A stretch of 64,000 bases of DNA from Gemmataceae bacterium (GTDB lineage: Bacteria; Planctomycetota; Planctomycetia; Gemmatales; Gemmataceae). Numbering within the stretch: the first letter of the stretch is position 1; each line of letters opens with the position of its first letter. Location: NCBI GenBank assembly GCA_901538445.1, contig LR594585.1, positions 757,226 through 821,225 on the forward strand, written 5' to 3'. The notes beneath the pieces were generated by a model that made no database searches, was not told the origin of the DNA, and saw only the letters and a list, made by a program, of their open reading frames with translations. Below are positions 50,101-56,918 of the stretch, piece after piece. The position numbers were made by a program, and so were the translations under genes.

Positions 50101-50791
50101 GCTGGAGGCGGCCGCCAAGGTGCCCAACCAGGCCATCCAGGTGATCGACGCCCTGCCGGGCGGGGGCGCGCAGCTCATGCCCCCGGGGTGCGACTCGATG
50201 GGCGCGGCCGTGCTCCGGTTCCTCGGGGTCGTGACCGACGCGGACCTGGTCGAGATCGACCGGCGGATCCACCGGGTCGTCAAGCCGCTGTACGGGGGCG
50301 TGCTCCAGGCGTGCCTGAGCTCGACCACCGGCCCGGACGAGGTGGTCAACACGATCTACGAGGAGACCCGCGGGTACCTGGACATGCGGCTCGGCCGGGT
50401 GGACATGGCGCTCATGTTCGCCGAGCGGTACCGCACCCCGGGCCAGGCCGAGCAGGCGATCGCCCGCGCGTACCAGAGCGCGGAGCCGGCGTGGGTCGGG
50501 GAGGGGCCGTGGGCGGGGGCCGAGGTCACCGTGGTCGGGTGCCTGTGCGGCCCCGGCGGGGACCGCCTGCACGACGTCGTCCAGCGCGCCCTGCCGGTCC
50601 CCGGGCTGGTGATCGCCGACACCCCCGACGACCTGCTCGTGTACCGCGAGTGGCCCGCGGTGCCGGTCGCCGCGCTGCCGCAGGTCGGCCCGGACGCGGC
50701 AGACGCCTACCAGTCGTTCGTCGACGGCCCGCAGGGCACCCCGCACGCCCGGCTCGACGTCATCCGCTGGCTCGGCCCGTTCGACGGGTGA
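47171..50791 (+). CDS. serine/threonine protein kinase fused to a tubulin-like domain
   Basis: A 1,206-residue cytoplasmic protein. Residues 15-280 are an intact Hanks-type kinase: Gly-rich loop IGAGGFGEV at 21, Lys43 in KAIKVI, catalytic loop HLDIKPQN with Asp146, Mg-binding DFG at 163-165 and APE at 187-189. A Pro-rich linker (residues 290-360) leads to a tubulin/FtsZ-like GTPase domain of the PF13809 (Tubulin_2) kind: nucleotide fold LVIGIGQAGLRVVQRF at about 365, and GACGGTGGGMFLD at about 528 in place of the tubulin GGGTGS/T loop. The remaining 600 residues are helical (LAADLAVDRVEDQI; KKARERLEAAAKVPNQAIQV). ATG at 47171. Kinase control of a cytoskeletal filament is inferred. Confidence 0.9.
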   Translation: MAVRIEANAEPIPGYTLIEQIGAGGFGEVWKAEAPGGIFKAIKVIHGDMRSKDNDIVRYAEQELKALKRVQQVRHPYLLALDRYDIVDGRLLIVMELADCNLWDRFREYRNLGLPGIPRDELLLYMSESAEVLDLFNDQFQLQHLDIKPQNLFLLYNHVKVADFGQVKDLEGLLATVTGGITPVYAAPETFDGIVTRFCDQYSLACVYQELLTGQRPFDGTSMGQLLMQHLNMPPNLQPSPPGDRPVLARALAKKPEDRWPTVSGFVRALLDVDPNFQAPATRAAFAPLPVPAAEHSTAAPPQRKSGPVANPPRLVPAGPLPRLVPPGAGNPLDTPEPRGDVEVTTAPVAGPPPEVTGPGPLRPALVIGIGQAGLRVVQRFQFDVADRYGPPEMVPVVRTLFIDTDQDALDEAVVARPLDRLARVRPENVFPTKLNRAAHYTKPRLSGRMLTEGWFDQQLIYRIPRGLQTGGVRLYGRLAFFDHFRPLMARVQSELEAAVAADAMARAETRTALLPRTNRPRVYIVAGACGGTGGGMFLDMAYAVKARLRRMGYESPEVVGVLIVPEVQPGKTPPQALANAHATLTELNHYGRPDTTFTAHYDDRGGVVEDRGPPFTVCYVAQAHAAGLKLPPPTQTALPTHTPPLITNDPRGRGGAVPDAQQVRRVNPNLDALLPYAAVADLIRVNLFTELGRTADEIRSIPADGVPAPTGPTVAAFGMDGFTWPRAELVARTTRKVAKTVLSRWAAPDPARAREVIPTLAREKWAQLKFDPEVVQGRLQLAADLAVDRVEDQIAQAADPLAPRGWLARLPEPGQVKVALDRLVKLLGPPVSALKQAPAAVEQAVNKTVQETGAAFAAAAREMVPALVNDSQYRLAGAEEMLRQFLTTIDRLINQYLKAAVELDAKAQGGYERVSQYAHFNQGGRKLTVAEFGEAIKQWPRSRFQAMTSRAVVSVYQTVRETLAAQLADVKKARERLEAAAKVPNQAIQVIDALPGGGAQLMPPGCDSMGAAVLRFLGVVTDADLVEIDRRIHRVVKPLYGGVLQACLSSTTGPDEVVNTIYEETRGYLDMRLGRVDMALMFAERYRTPGQAEQAIARAYQSAEPAWVGEGPWAGAEVTVVGCLCGPGGDRLHDVVQRALPVPGLVIADTPDDLLVYREWPAVPVAALPQVGPDAADAYQSFVDGPQGTPHARLDVIRWLGPFDG

Positions 50792-50799
50792 CGCCCTTG

Positions 50800-50974
50800 G
50801 GCGGCAGACGCCTTCGGCGGCAGAGGACAGAGGTCAGAAAAGCAGCAGCGGGTATGCTCCTCTGTCCTCTGTCCTCTGTCCTCTGTCCTCTGTCCTCTGT
50901 CCTCTGTCCTCTGTCCTCTGTCCTCTGTCCTCTGTCCTCTGTCCTCTGTCCTCTGTCGCCGAAGGCGACTGGCG
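50800..50974. repeat. inverted-repeat-framed tandem heptamer array
   Basis: The flank GGCGGCAGACGCCTTCGGCGG is followed by AGAGGACAGAGG, and the other side by CTCTGTCGCCGAAGGCG; they pair. Between lie exactly 14 head-to-tail copies of CCTCTGT (50859-50956) without a single mismatch. The flanks are shared with 8345-8587. Confidence 0.95.
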
Positions 50975-51907
50975 TCAGCGGTTCGCGCTCGCGTTCTCGG
51001 CCGACCCGGGCTCGCGCCGGCCGCTCGCGAGCCGCAGCGCGCACGCCACCAGTCCCTTGAGCGAGGCCACACGGCCGGTGGGCCACCGCAGCGCCCGGGC
51101 GTACCACGTCGCCGCCGCGACCGGCTCGCTGTTCCGCAGCACGTACCCGAGCGTCCGGCACGTCGAGGCGTAGGCCTCCGCGACCCGGTCCGGGGGAACG
51201 TGGTCGGCCGCGCCGTACCGCGTCGCGGCCCGGTGCTTGATGGACAGCGCGGTGTCCACGCGGTCGAGCAACTTCTTCGACAGGTTCCCGTGGCCGGTTC
51301 GGTACCGGACCAGTTCCTCGTTGATGTAGTCGAACTCGTAGTGCCGGGCGACGCGGAGCCACAGGTCGAAGTCGATCGCCAGGTCCCACTGCGGGTCGAA
51401 CGCGCCCGCCCGGCTGAACGCCTCGCGCCGCACCACGACCGACGAGAAGCACACGAAGTTCTGGACGAACATGCGGTCGAGGACGCGGCCGCGGGGCGGG
51501 GCGGGTGCGGGCCCGGCGGCGATCGGGTCGCCCCGCTCGTCCATCAGCGCCCGGCGGCAGAACGCCACGCCGAGCCCGGGCCGGCCGTCGAAGAGCGCCA
51601 GTTGCTTTTCGAGCTTGGTCGGCTCCCAGGCGTCGTCGGCGTCGAGGAACGCGACGAACGCCCCGCGGCTGAGGCGGACCCCGAGGTTCTTGGCCCGCGA
51701 CTGGCCGAGCACGTCGGACCGGACGTAGCGGACCCGGGGGTGCGAGAGGAACGGCCGCACGGCCGCGGGCGTGGCGTCGGTGGAGCCGTCGTCCACGACG
51801 AGGAGCTCCCAGTCGGCGAACGTCTGCGCGAGGACCGACTCGACCGCCTCGGGCAGGAACCGGGCATAGTTCTTCGCGGCCATGACGACGGAAACGGTGG
51901 GTGTCAC
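50975..51907 (-). CDS. family 2 glycosyltransferase
   Basis: A 310-residue GT-A fold enzyme. N-terminal VSVVMAAKNYARFLPEAVES and the nucleotide-sugar aspartates VVDDGSTDATPAAV; DxD-type metal motif in FLDADDAWEP; a catalytic-region DFDLWLRVARHYEFDYINEE. It transfers a sugar from a nucleotide sugar to a growing glycan. GTG at 51907 overlaps the preceding stop by four bases, making it the last gene of the polysaccharide operon. The acceptor and sugar are unknown. Confidence 0.88.
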   Translation of the reverse strand: MTPTVSVVMAAKNYARFLPEAVESVLAQTFADWELLVVDDGSTDATPAAVRPFLSHPRVRYVRSDVLGQSRAKNLGVRLSRGAFVAFLDADDAWEPTKLEKQLALFDGRPGLGVAFCRRALMDERGDPIAAGPAPAPPRGRVLDRMFVQNFVCFSSVVVRREAFSRAGAFDPQWDLAIDFDLWLRVARHYEFDYINEELVRYRTGHGNLSKKLLDRVDTALSIKHRAATRYGAADHVPPDRVAEAYASTCRTLGYVLRNSEPVAAATWYARALRWPTGRVASLKGLVACALRLASGRREPGSAENASANR

Positions 51908-53247
51908 GCGCTCATCGCCTCCAGCCGCTCGCGGGCGACCTTCGAGATGCAGAACCGGTACTTCCCGCTCGGCTCCTGCGGGATCGCGTCCACCAGCTCC
52001 ACGTCGTACCGCACCTGCGGGCCGAACGTCTCGCGGACGAGCGCGCCGATCCGGTCGCGGCCCTCGGGCCCGAACCCGTCGTCGGGCACGAGCCGGATCC
52101 GCAGCTCGTACAGCGACTCCTGCACGATCTGCATCTGCGCCGTGCCGGGGACGAGCAGCGCGAAGTTCTCGGTCAGCGAGATGCCGGAGATGAGTTGCCC
52201 GGCGGGGGTCAGCACGTAGTCGGCGTCGCGGCCCTCGACCCTCTCGATGAGCGGGAGCCCGCGGCCGCACTTACAGCACCGGTGCGACGGCGTCACCACG
52301 TCGCCGATCTCGTACCGCACGAGCGGCATCGCCCGGTTCACGAGGTCCGTGAGGATCAATTTGCCGGACGGCGCGACCTCGGCGTACAGACCGTCGGCGT
52401 TCAGGTGCAGCCCGCGGTGCTCCTCGCACTCGCTGGCGATGAGGCTCACCTCCTCGCACCCGTACCGGTTGGTGACCGGGCAGTCGAACACCCGCTCGAT
52501 GACGGCCCGCTGCCAGTCGTGGAGCAGCATCGCCGTCGAGATGATGCCGTCGGGCCGCACGCCGGTGACGCGGCTCTTCTTGAGCGAGCACGCGAGCAGG
52601 TACAGCGAGTGCGCGTGGCCGAAGATCAGGCCGGGCCGCTGCCGCTGGATCCGGGCGGCGAACGCGGCGATCCGCTCGTCGTTGAGGTTCAGCGTGTCGA
52701 GGTACACGGCCCGGTCGAAGAAGAAGTTCCGGAGCCGGCCCCTGAGCCCGAAGTGCCGGTACTCGGGGTTCCCCCACACCTTCGCGACCCGCTGCCCGAG
52801 CCGCCACCCGCTCCACTCGTCGGACCGCAGCGTGCAGGCCGTCTTGAACTGCACGGCCTCCTCGTCGATCGACACGCGGAGCGGCACGCCGGTCGAGCCG
52901 GACGTGGTCTTCACCCGCAGCTTGGCCGGGTCGAAGTCGGTCGAGACGAGCGCCCGCTCGTGCTTCCGGATGTCGGCCTTGGTGAGCACCGGGAACGCTT
53001 CGAGGTCCTCGAGCGCCTTGACGTCGTCGGGGTGGACCCCGGCCCAGTTCCACGCCGAGCGGTAGTACGGCACCGTCTCGTAGGCGTGCTTCAACTGCGC
53101 CCGCACCTTGACGAGTTGCCGCGCCCGGATCACCTCCGGCGGGTCGAACTGGGTCCGCCGCAACTCGCGGTAGTACTCGAGGTGCCGGCTCCCGGCGCGC
53201 CACGCCATGACCGGGTGCATTACGTTGCGGTTCAGGAAATCGAGCAT
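51904..53247 (-). CDS. PaaK/CapK-like adenylate-forming ligase
   Basis: A 447-residue protein of the phenylacetate-CoA-ligase-like ANL family, of which CapK-type members occur in capsule and O-antigen loci. The phosphate loop is TTSGSTGVPLRVS (about residue 113). YGCEEVSLIASECEEHRGLH is the adenylation core, and a CxC-like RCCKCGRGLPLI follows. The catalytic-lysine domain is short. It would activate a carboxylate, or modify a polymer, in the operon. Codons overlap the glycosyltransferase by GTGA. ATG at 53247. The substrate is not known. Confidence 0.85.
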   Translation of the reverse strand: MLDFLNRNVMHPVMAWRAGSRHLEYYRELRRTQFDPPEVIRARQLVKVRAQLKHAYETVPYYRSAWNWAGVHPDDVKALEDLEAFPVLTKADIRKHERALVSTDFDPAKLRVKTTSGSTGVPLRVSIDEEAVQFKTACTLRSDEWSGWRLGQRVAKVWGNPEYRHFGLRGRLRNFFFDRAVYLDTLNLNDERIAAFAARIQRQRPGLIFGHAHSLYLLACSLKKSRVTGVRPDGIISTAMLLHDWQRAVIERVFDCPVTNRYGCEEVSLIASECEEHRGLHLNADGLYAEVAPSGKLILTDLVNRAMPLVRYEIGDVVTPSHRCCKCGRGLPLIERVEGRDADYVLTPAGQLISGISLTENFALLVPGTAQMQIVQESLYELRIRLVPDDGFGPEGRDRIGALVRETFGPQVRYDVELVDAIPQEPSGKYRFCISKVARERLEAMSA

Positions 53248-53254
53248 CCGTGCC

Positions 53255-53533
53255 TCACGAGTCGGGCGATTTCGAGGGGCCAGCAGTGGTCCGCGCCGTC
53301 CGATACCAGTCGCGCCCGACCCAGACCCCTATCCCCACGCCGAAGAGAACGCTGACGGTCACCGCCATCGCGAACACCGTCGTGGGGCGGTCCCACACGT
53401 CGGGCGGACCCGGGACGTCACCATCCGCGATTGCGACAAGGGCGTAGAACGGGAACGTCAGGCACCCGCACCCGCAGATCGCCGCCACCGACACCAACCC
53501 GCCGAGGACCACGGCCTGCGTTCTGGCGATCAT
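53255..53533 (-). CDS. small two-helix membrane protein
   Basis: A 92-residue protein with a cysteine-bearing first helix (VLGGLVSVAAICGCGCLTF), an acidic loop (ADGDVPGPPDVWDRP) and a second helix (TTVFAMAVTVSVLFGVGIGV). It overlaps the epimerase stop by four bases (ATGA) and lies seven bases before the ligase start, so it is part of the same operon. Function unknown. Confidence 0.7.
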   Translation of the reverse strand: MIARTQAVVLGGLVSVAAICGCGCLTFPFYALVAIADGDVPGPPDVWDRPTTVFAMAVTVSVLFGVGIGVWVGRDWYRTARTTAGPSKSPDS

Positions 53534-54495
53534 GCCGCGGCCCGGTGCGGGTACGCCTCGGGCCGGGCGATCAGCGCCCGCTGCCACTCGACCTGCCGGG
53601 CCAGGCCGTCGTCGATGCCGGTGGTCGGCTTCCACCCGACGTGCCGGGTGAGCTTCGACACGTCGGCCCCGGTCGCGAGCTGGTCGCCCTTACGGGCCGG
53701 GTGCCGCTCGATGATCGCGCGGCGGCCGGTGATCTTCTCCAGCCGGCGGAACACCTCGAGCACCGTCACCAGCTCGCCGCCGCCGAGGTTGAACGTCTCG
53801 CCCGGCAGCGCCTGCGTCGAGCGAACGACCGCGTCCACGCAGTCGGTCACGTAGGTGTTGCCGCGGACCTGGAGCCCGTCGCCGGTGAGCTTGATCGGCT
53901 TGCCGCGGAGGATCGCGTCGATGAACAGGTGGTAGCCCATCTCGGGCCGCTGCCGCGGGCCGTACACGCTGAAGAACCGGAGCACCACCGCCGGCACGCC
54001 GAACTCGTCGCCGTACACGCGGCACAGTTGCTCGCCGGCCAGCTTGGTGATGCCGTAGGGGGAACTCGGCCGGGTCGGCAGCGCCTCGTCGCCGCTCGCG
54101 TACTTGCCGTACACCGACGACGTGCTCGCGTACACCACCCGCTTGAGCGTGGGCGAGTTCTTGAGCGACTCCAGGAGCCGGTGCGTGGCGGTGAGGTTGT
54201 GGCGGTTGTACAGGTCGAAGTCGACCCAGCTCCGGGTGAGCCCGGCCATCGCCGCGAGGTGGAACACGTACTCGGCCCCGTCGACCGCGTCCCGCGGGAC
54301 GCCGGCGGACAGGTCGAACTCGCGCAGCTCGAACCGCCGGTGGTCGCGGAGCGTGTCGAGGTTCCGCTCCTTCACCGGCCGCGGGTAGTAGTCGGTGAAG
54401 CAGTCGATGCCGACGACCTCGTGGCCGTCCGCCAGCAACCGATCGCAGAGGTGCGACCCGATGAATCCGGCCGCTCCGGTGACGACGCAACGCAT
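53530..54495 (-). CDS. UDP-sugar 4-epimerase-like enzyme
   Basis: A 321-residue extended SDR. Gly-rich loop VTGAAGFIGSHLCDRLLADG, then VVGIDCFTDYYPRP, FHLAAMAGLTRSWVDFD, YASTSSVYGKYASGD and the YxxxK catalytic pair in SPYGITKLAGEQLCR. The FFSVYGPRQRPEMGYHLFID segment is like UDP-glucuronate or UDP-N-acetylglucosamine 4-epimerases (WbpP/TviC-like). First gene of the operon, so it likely supplies the sugar used by the glycosyltransferase. ATG at 54495, with GGAGGGCC upstream. Confidence 0.88.
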   Translation of the reverse strand: MRCVVTGAAGFIGSHLCDRLLADGHEVVGIDCFTDYYPRPVKERNLDTLRDHRRFELREFDLSAGVPRDAVDGAEYVFHLAAMAGLTRSWVDFDLYNRHNLTATHRLLESLKNSPTLKRVVYASTSSVYGKYASGDEALPTRPSSPYGITKLAGEQLCRVYGDEFGVPAVVLRFFSVYGPRQRPEMGYHLFIDAILRGKPIKLTGDGLQVRGNTYVTDCVDAVVRSTQALPGETFNLGGGELVTVLEVFRRLEKITGRRAIIERHPARKGDQLATGADVSKLTRHVGWKPTTGIDDGLARQVEWQRALIARPEAYPHRAAA

Positions 54496-54597
54496 GCCTG
54501 GCCCTCCGTGGCGCGGCGACTCTAGCACGCCGCGAAACGGCGCTGCAACCCCGACCGCGCGTGCGTGCGGTGCGGCGATGAGAACCGCACCGCTCGC

Positions 54598-54710
54598 GGA
54601 CCCGGGGCGGTGCCCCGGGCTGAGGTTGTCCGACCCCTTCGGGGTCGTCCCCGGTGTCTTGCAGGCTGAAGGCCTGCCACAACCTGAGCCCGGGGCACCG
54701 CCCCGGGTTC
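54598..54710. repeat. 113-bp palindrome, CCCGGGGCGGTGCCCCGGGCTGAGGTTG family
   Basis: CCCGGGGCGGTGCCCCGGGC and GCCCGGGGCACCGCCCCGGG pair, with TGAGGTTGT/ACAACCTGA and an inner CCCCTTCGGGG. It lies between the divergent epimerase and cytochrome genes. Confidence 0.88.
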
Positions 54711-54766
54711 CGGCGGGCGCGGTGCGCGCCTATGATGAAGTGACGTGCGGCCCGCGAGGACGTGAC

Positions 54767-56113
54767 ATGCGCCGACTGCTTCCGATTCTGCTCCTGGCTC
54801 TGGCGTCGCCCGCCGCGGCCGCCGAGCCCGCGCTCACCCCGGCCCAACGGGGGTACAAGGCGCTCACCGAGACGGCGTTCATCCCCGGGTTCTGGACCGC
54901 GCGATCGGTTCCCAACATCTGGAAGGCGTGGGACGGCGTGAAGGAGCGGCCGGCCGACTTCGACGCGCAGCTCCGCGACCGGTACGGCCTGCACGCGGCC
55001 CCGTACCCCAACGACGGCCTGCCGATGGGGCTCCGCAAAGCGCCCTTGTTACTCGCCACCGGCATCGGCAACGACTGCATGCTGTGCCACGCGAGTTCGC
55101 TGTTCGGCACGAGCGTCGTCGGCCTCGGGAACAGCTCGCTCGACATCCAGTCGCTGTTCGAGGACATGGCGCGGGCCGACGGCGTCATCAAGAAGCTGCC
55201 GTTCACGTTCTCGAACGTCCGCGGCACGAACGAGGCCGACGGGTTCGGCGTGTACCTGCTCGGGTTCCGCAACCCGGACCTGAGCCTGAACAGCAAGTGG
55301 AAGGATCTCGGCCTCCGCGACGACACCTGTTCCGACGTGCCCGCGTGGTGGCTCCTCAGGAAGAAGCGGACCATCTACCACACCGGCGCGACCGACTCGC
55401 GCTCGGTCCGCACGCTGATGCAGTTCATGCTGCACCCGCTCAACGGCCCCGAGGCGTTCGAGAAGGCCGAGCCGGCGTTCAAGGACGTCCAGCAGTACCT
55501 GCTCAGCCTCGAACCGCCGAAGTACCCGTTCGCGGTCGATAAGCCGCTCGCCGCGAAGGGCGAGGCGGTGTTCGCCGACCACTGCGCCAAGTGCCACGGC
55601 ACCTACGGCGACAAGTGGACGTACCCGAACAAGGTGGTCCCGCTCGCGGAGATCGGCACCGACCCGACGCGGCACGCGGGCGTCGATATCGCCTACGGCA
55701 AGGCGTACTCGGAGTCGTGGTTCGGCAAGGAGAACGCCGGGTGGTTCGTGCCCGGGAAGCAGCTCCGGTGGACGCCGGGGTACCAGGCCCCGCCGCTCGA
55801 CGGCGTGTGGGCGACCGCCCCGTACTTCCACAACGGCAGCGTGCCGACGCTCGCCGGGGTGCTGAACTCCAAGGCCCGGCCGAAGCTGTACACGCGGTCG
55901 TTCAAGACCGAGGTGACCGACTACGACCTCGCGAACGTCGGCTGGAAGGTGACCGAACTGAAGGAGCCGCCGCCCGAGAGCGCCCCGGGAAGCGAGAAGC
56001 GGAAGGTGTACGACACGTCGAAGCCGGGGCGCAGCAACAAGGGCCACACCTACGGCGACGACCTCACCGACGCCGAGCGCGCCGCGGTGGTCGAGTACCT
56101 GAAGACGCTGTAG
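54767..56113 (+). CDS. dihaem c-type cytochrome domain protein
   Basis: A 448-residue exported protein with a signal peptide (MRRLLPILLLALASPAAAAE). Haem motifs CMLCH (Cys104, Cys107, His108) and CAKCH (Cys273, Cys276, His277). The second is followed by an ordinary cytochrome c body (YFHNGSVPTLAGVLN). The first part contains FWTARSVPNIWKAWDG and RGTNEADGFGVYLLGFR, as in planctomycete di-haem proteins. It is likely a periplasmic electron carrier or a peroxidase/oxygenase-like protein. The partner is unknown. ATG at 54767 with CGAGGACG upstream. TATGAT at 54731 may be its -10. Confidence 0.88.
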   Translation: MRRLLPILLLALASPAAAAEPALTPAQRGYKALTETAFIPGFWTARSVPNIWKAWDGVKERPADFDAQLRDRYGLHAAPYPNDGLPMGLRKAPLLLATGIGNDCMLCHASSLFGTSVVGLGNSSLDIQSLFEDMARADGVIKKLPFTFSNVRGTNEADGFGVYLLGFRNPDLSLNSKWKDLGLRDDTCSDVPAWWLLRKKRTIYHTGATDSRSVRTLMQFMLHPLNGPEAFEKAEPAFKDVQQYLLSLEPPKYPFAVDKPLAAKGEAVFADHCAKCHGTYGDKWTYPNKVVPLAEIGTDPTRHAGVDIAYGKAYSESWFGKENAGWFVPGKQLRWTPGYQAPPLDGVWATAPYFHNGSVPTLAGVLNSKARPKLYTRSFKTEVTDYDLANVGWKVTELKEPPPESAPGSEKRKVYDTSKPGRSNKGHTYGDDLTDAERAAVVEYLKTL

Positions 56114-56125
56114 GTTCGCAGGCTT

Positions 56126-56196
56126 TCGAGCCACGGGGCTTGCCCCCGTGGGAGTTCAAAGTGTTCAGCACCGCCGGGATGAACCCGGCGGCTCGA
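56126..56196. repeat. palindromic repeat, GAGCCACGGGGCT family, diverged copy
   Basis: TTCGAGCCACGGGGCTTGCC begins like 16925-17004, but the right side CCGCCGGGATGAACCCGGCGGCTCGACG differs, so the hairpin is composite. It is between convergent genes. Confidence 0.65.
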
Positions 56197-56202
56197 CGTG
56201 GG

Positions 56203-56706
56203 TCATCCCCGGGGCGTGAGGCGCGCGATCTCGTCGGCGAACGCGGGCCACTTCGCGACCAGTTCGGCGCGTGCGGCGGAGCGGTAGTCGGCGTAGTCGA
56301 ACCCCGGGGCGACCGTGCAGCCGAGCAGCGCGAAGCCGGCGTCGCCGACCAGCCGCGTCCCCTGCCACACCCCGCCCGGCACCACCAACTGCGGCACCTG
56401 GCCCGCGGCGATGTCGGAGCCCAGCACCATGTCCTTCCCGGTGCCGTCGGGCCACAGTTGCAGCATCCGCACCGGCGCACCGAGGTAGAAGTGGAACACC
56501 TCGTCGCCGGGGAGGACGTGCAGTTCCGAGACGTGCCCCGGTTTGAGCAGGTAGTAGATCGCCGTCGAGACCGACCGCGGGCCGGTGTGCGTCGGGATCG
56601 CGCCCGCGGGGAGCGTCGCGGCGGTGCGGTACGTCTCGCGGAAGAACCCGCCCTCGACCGGGTGTGGCTGGAGCGCGAGCGCACGGATCACGTCGTCAGC
56701 GGTCAT
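56203..56706 (-). CDS. DUF985 cupin domain protein
   Basis: A 167-residue cupin. LQPHPVEGGFFRETYRTAAT is the DUF985 N-terminal signature. STAIYYLLKPGHVSELHVLP gives a cupin strand set with histidines, then GDEVFHFYLGAPVRMLQLWP and PQLVVPGGVWQGTRLVGDAG. The barrel may bind a metal and a sugar-like ligand. The reaction is not established. ATG at 56706. Confidence 0.88.
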   Translation of the reverse strand: MTADDVIRALALQPHPVEGGFFRETYRTAATLPAGAIPTHTGPRSVSTAIYYLLKPGHVSELHVLPGDEVFHFYLGAPVRMLQLWPDGTGKDMVLGSDIAAGQVPQLVVPGGVWQGTRLVGDAGFALLGCTVAPGFDYADYRSAARAELVAKWPAFADEIARLTPRG

Positions 56707-56717
56707 AACTCCTCCGG

Positions 56718-56783
56718 GCGAGCGGTGGGCGTGAGCCCACTGTTCTCGCGCTAACGAACAGTGGGCTCACGCCCACCGCTCGC
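56718..56783. repeat. 66-bp palindrome, GCGAGCGGTGGGCGTGAGCCCAC family
   Basis: GCGAGCGGTGGGCGTGAGCC and GGCTCACGCCCACCGCTCGC are exact complements around CACTGTTCTCGCGCTAACGAACAGTG. Only copy in the window. Confidence 0.92.
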
Positions 56784-56789
56784 CGTCTC

Positions 56790-56918
56790 ATACCGGATCG
56801 CATGGATTCGTTTCGATCTGGTGGGGCAGGCATTCGTGCCTGCCACCAGACGCGGTTGGAGGCCGGCACGAATGCCTGCCCCACCAAAAGCAACTGATCC
56901 ACGCGATTCGGTATCACT
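56790..56918. repeat. palindrome with GTGGGGCAGGCATTCGTGCCTGCC core
   Basis: The core is GGTGGGGCAGGCATTCGTGC and GCACGAATGCCTGCCCCACC, and the outer arms are ATACCGGATCGCATGGATTC and GATCCACGCGATTCGGTAT. The half element at 4016-4036 is related. It lies between the DUF985 and RsmC genes. Confidence 0.85.

Noticed and set aside
46970..50746. A 1,258-codon open frame on the minus strand opposite the kinase-tubulin gene, and a second long plus-strand frame at 46894-51060.
   Set aside because: Both are His/Arg/Ala-rich shadows of the high-GC third-position bias. They have no protein-like pattern, while the kinase frame has all catalytic motifs.
50859..50956. CRISPR-like array of CCTCTGT units.
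   Set aside because: There are no spacers; the units are seven bases, head to tail, and no cas genes are near.
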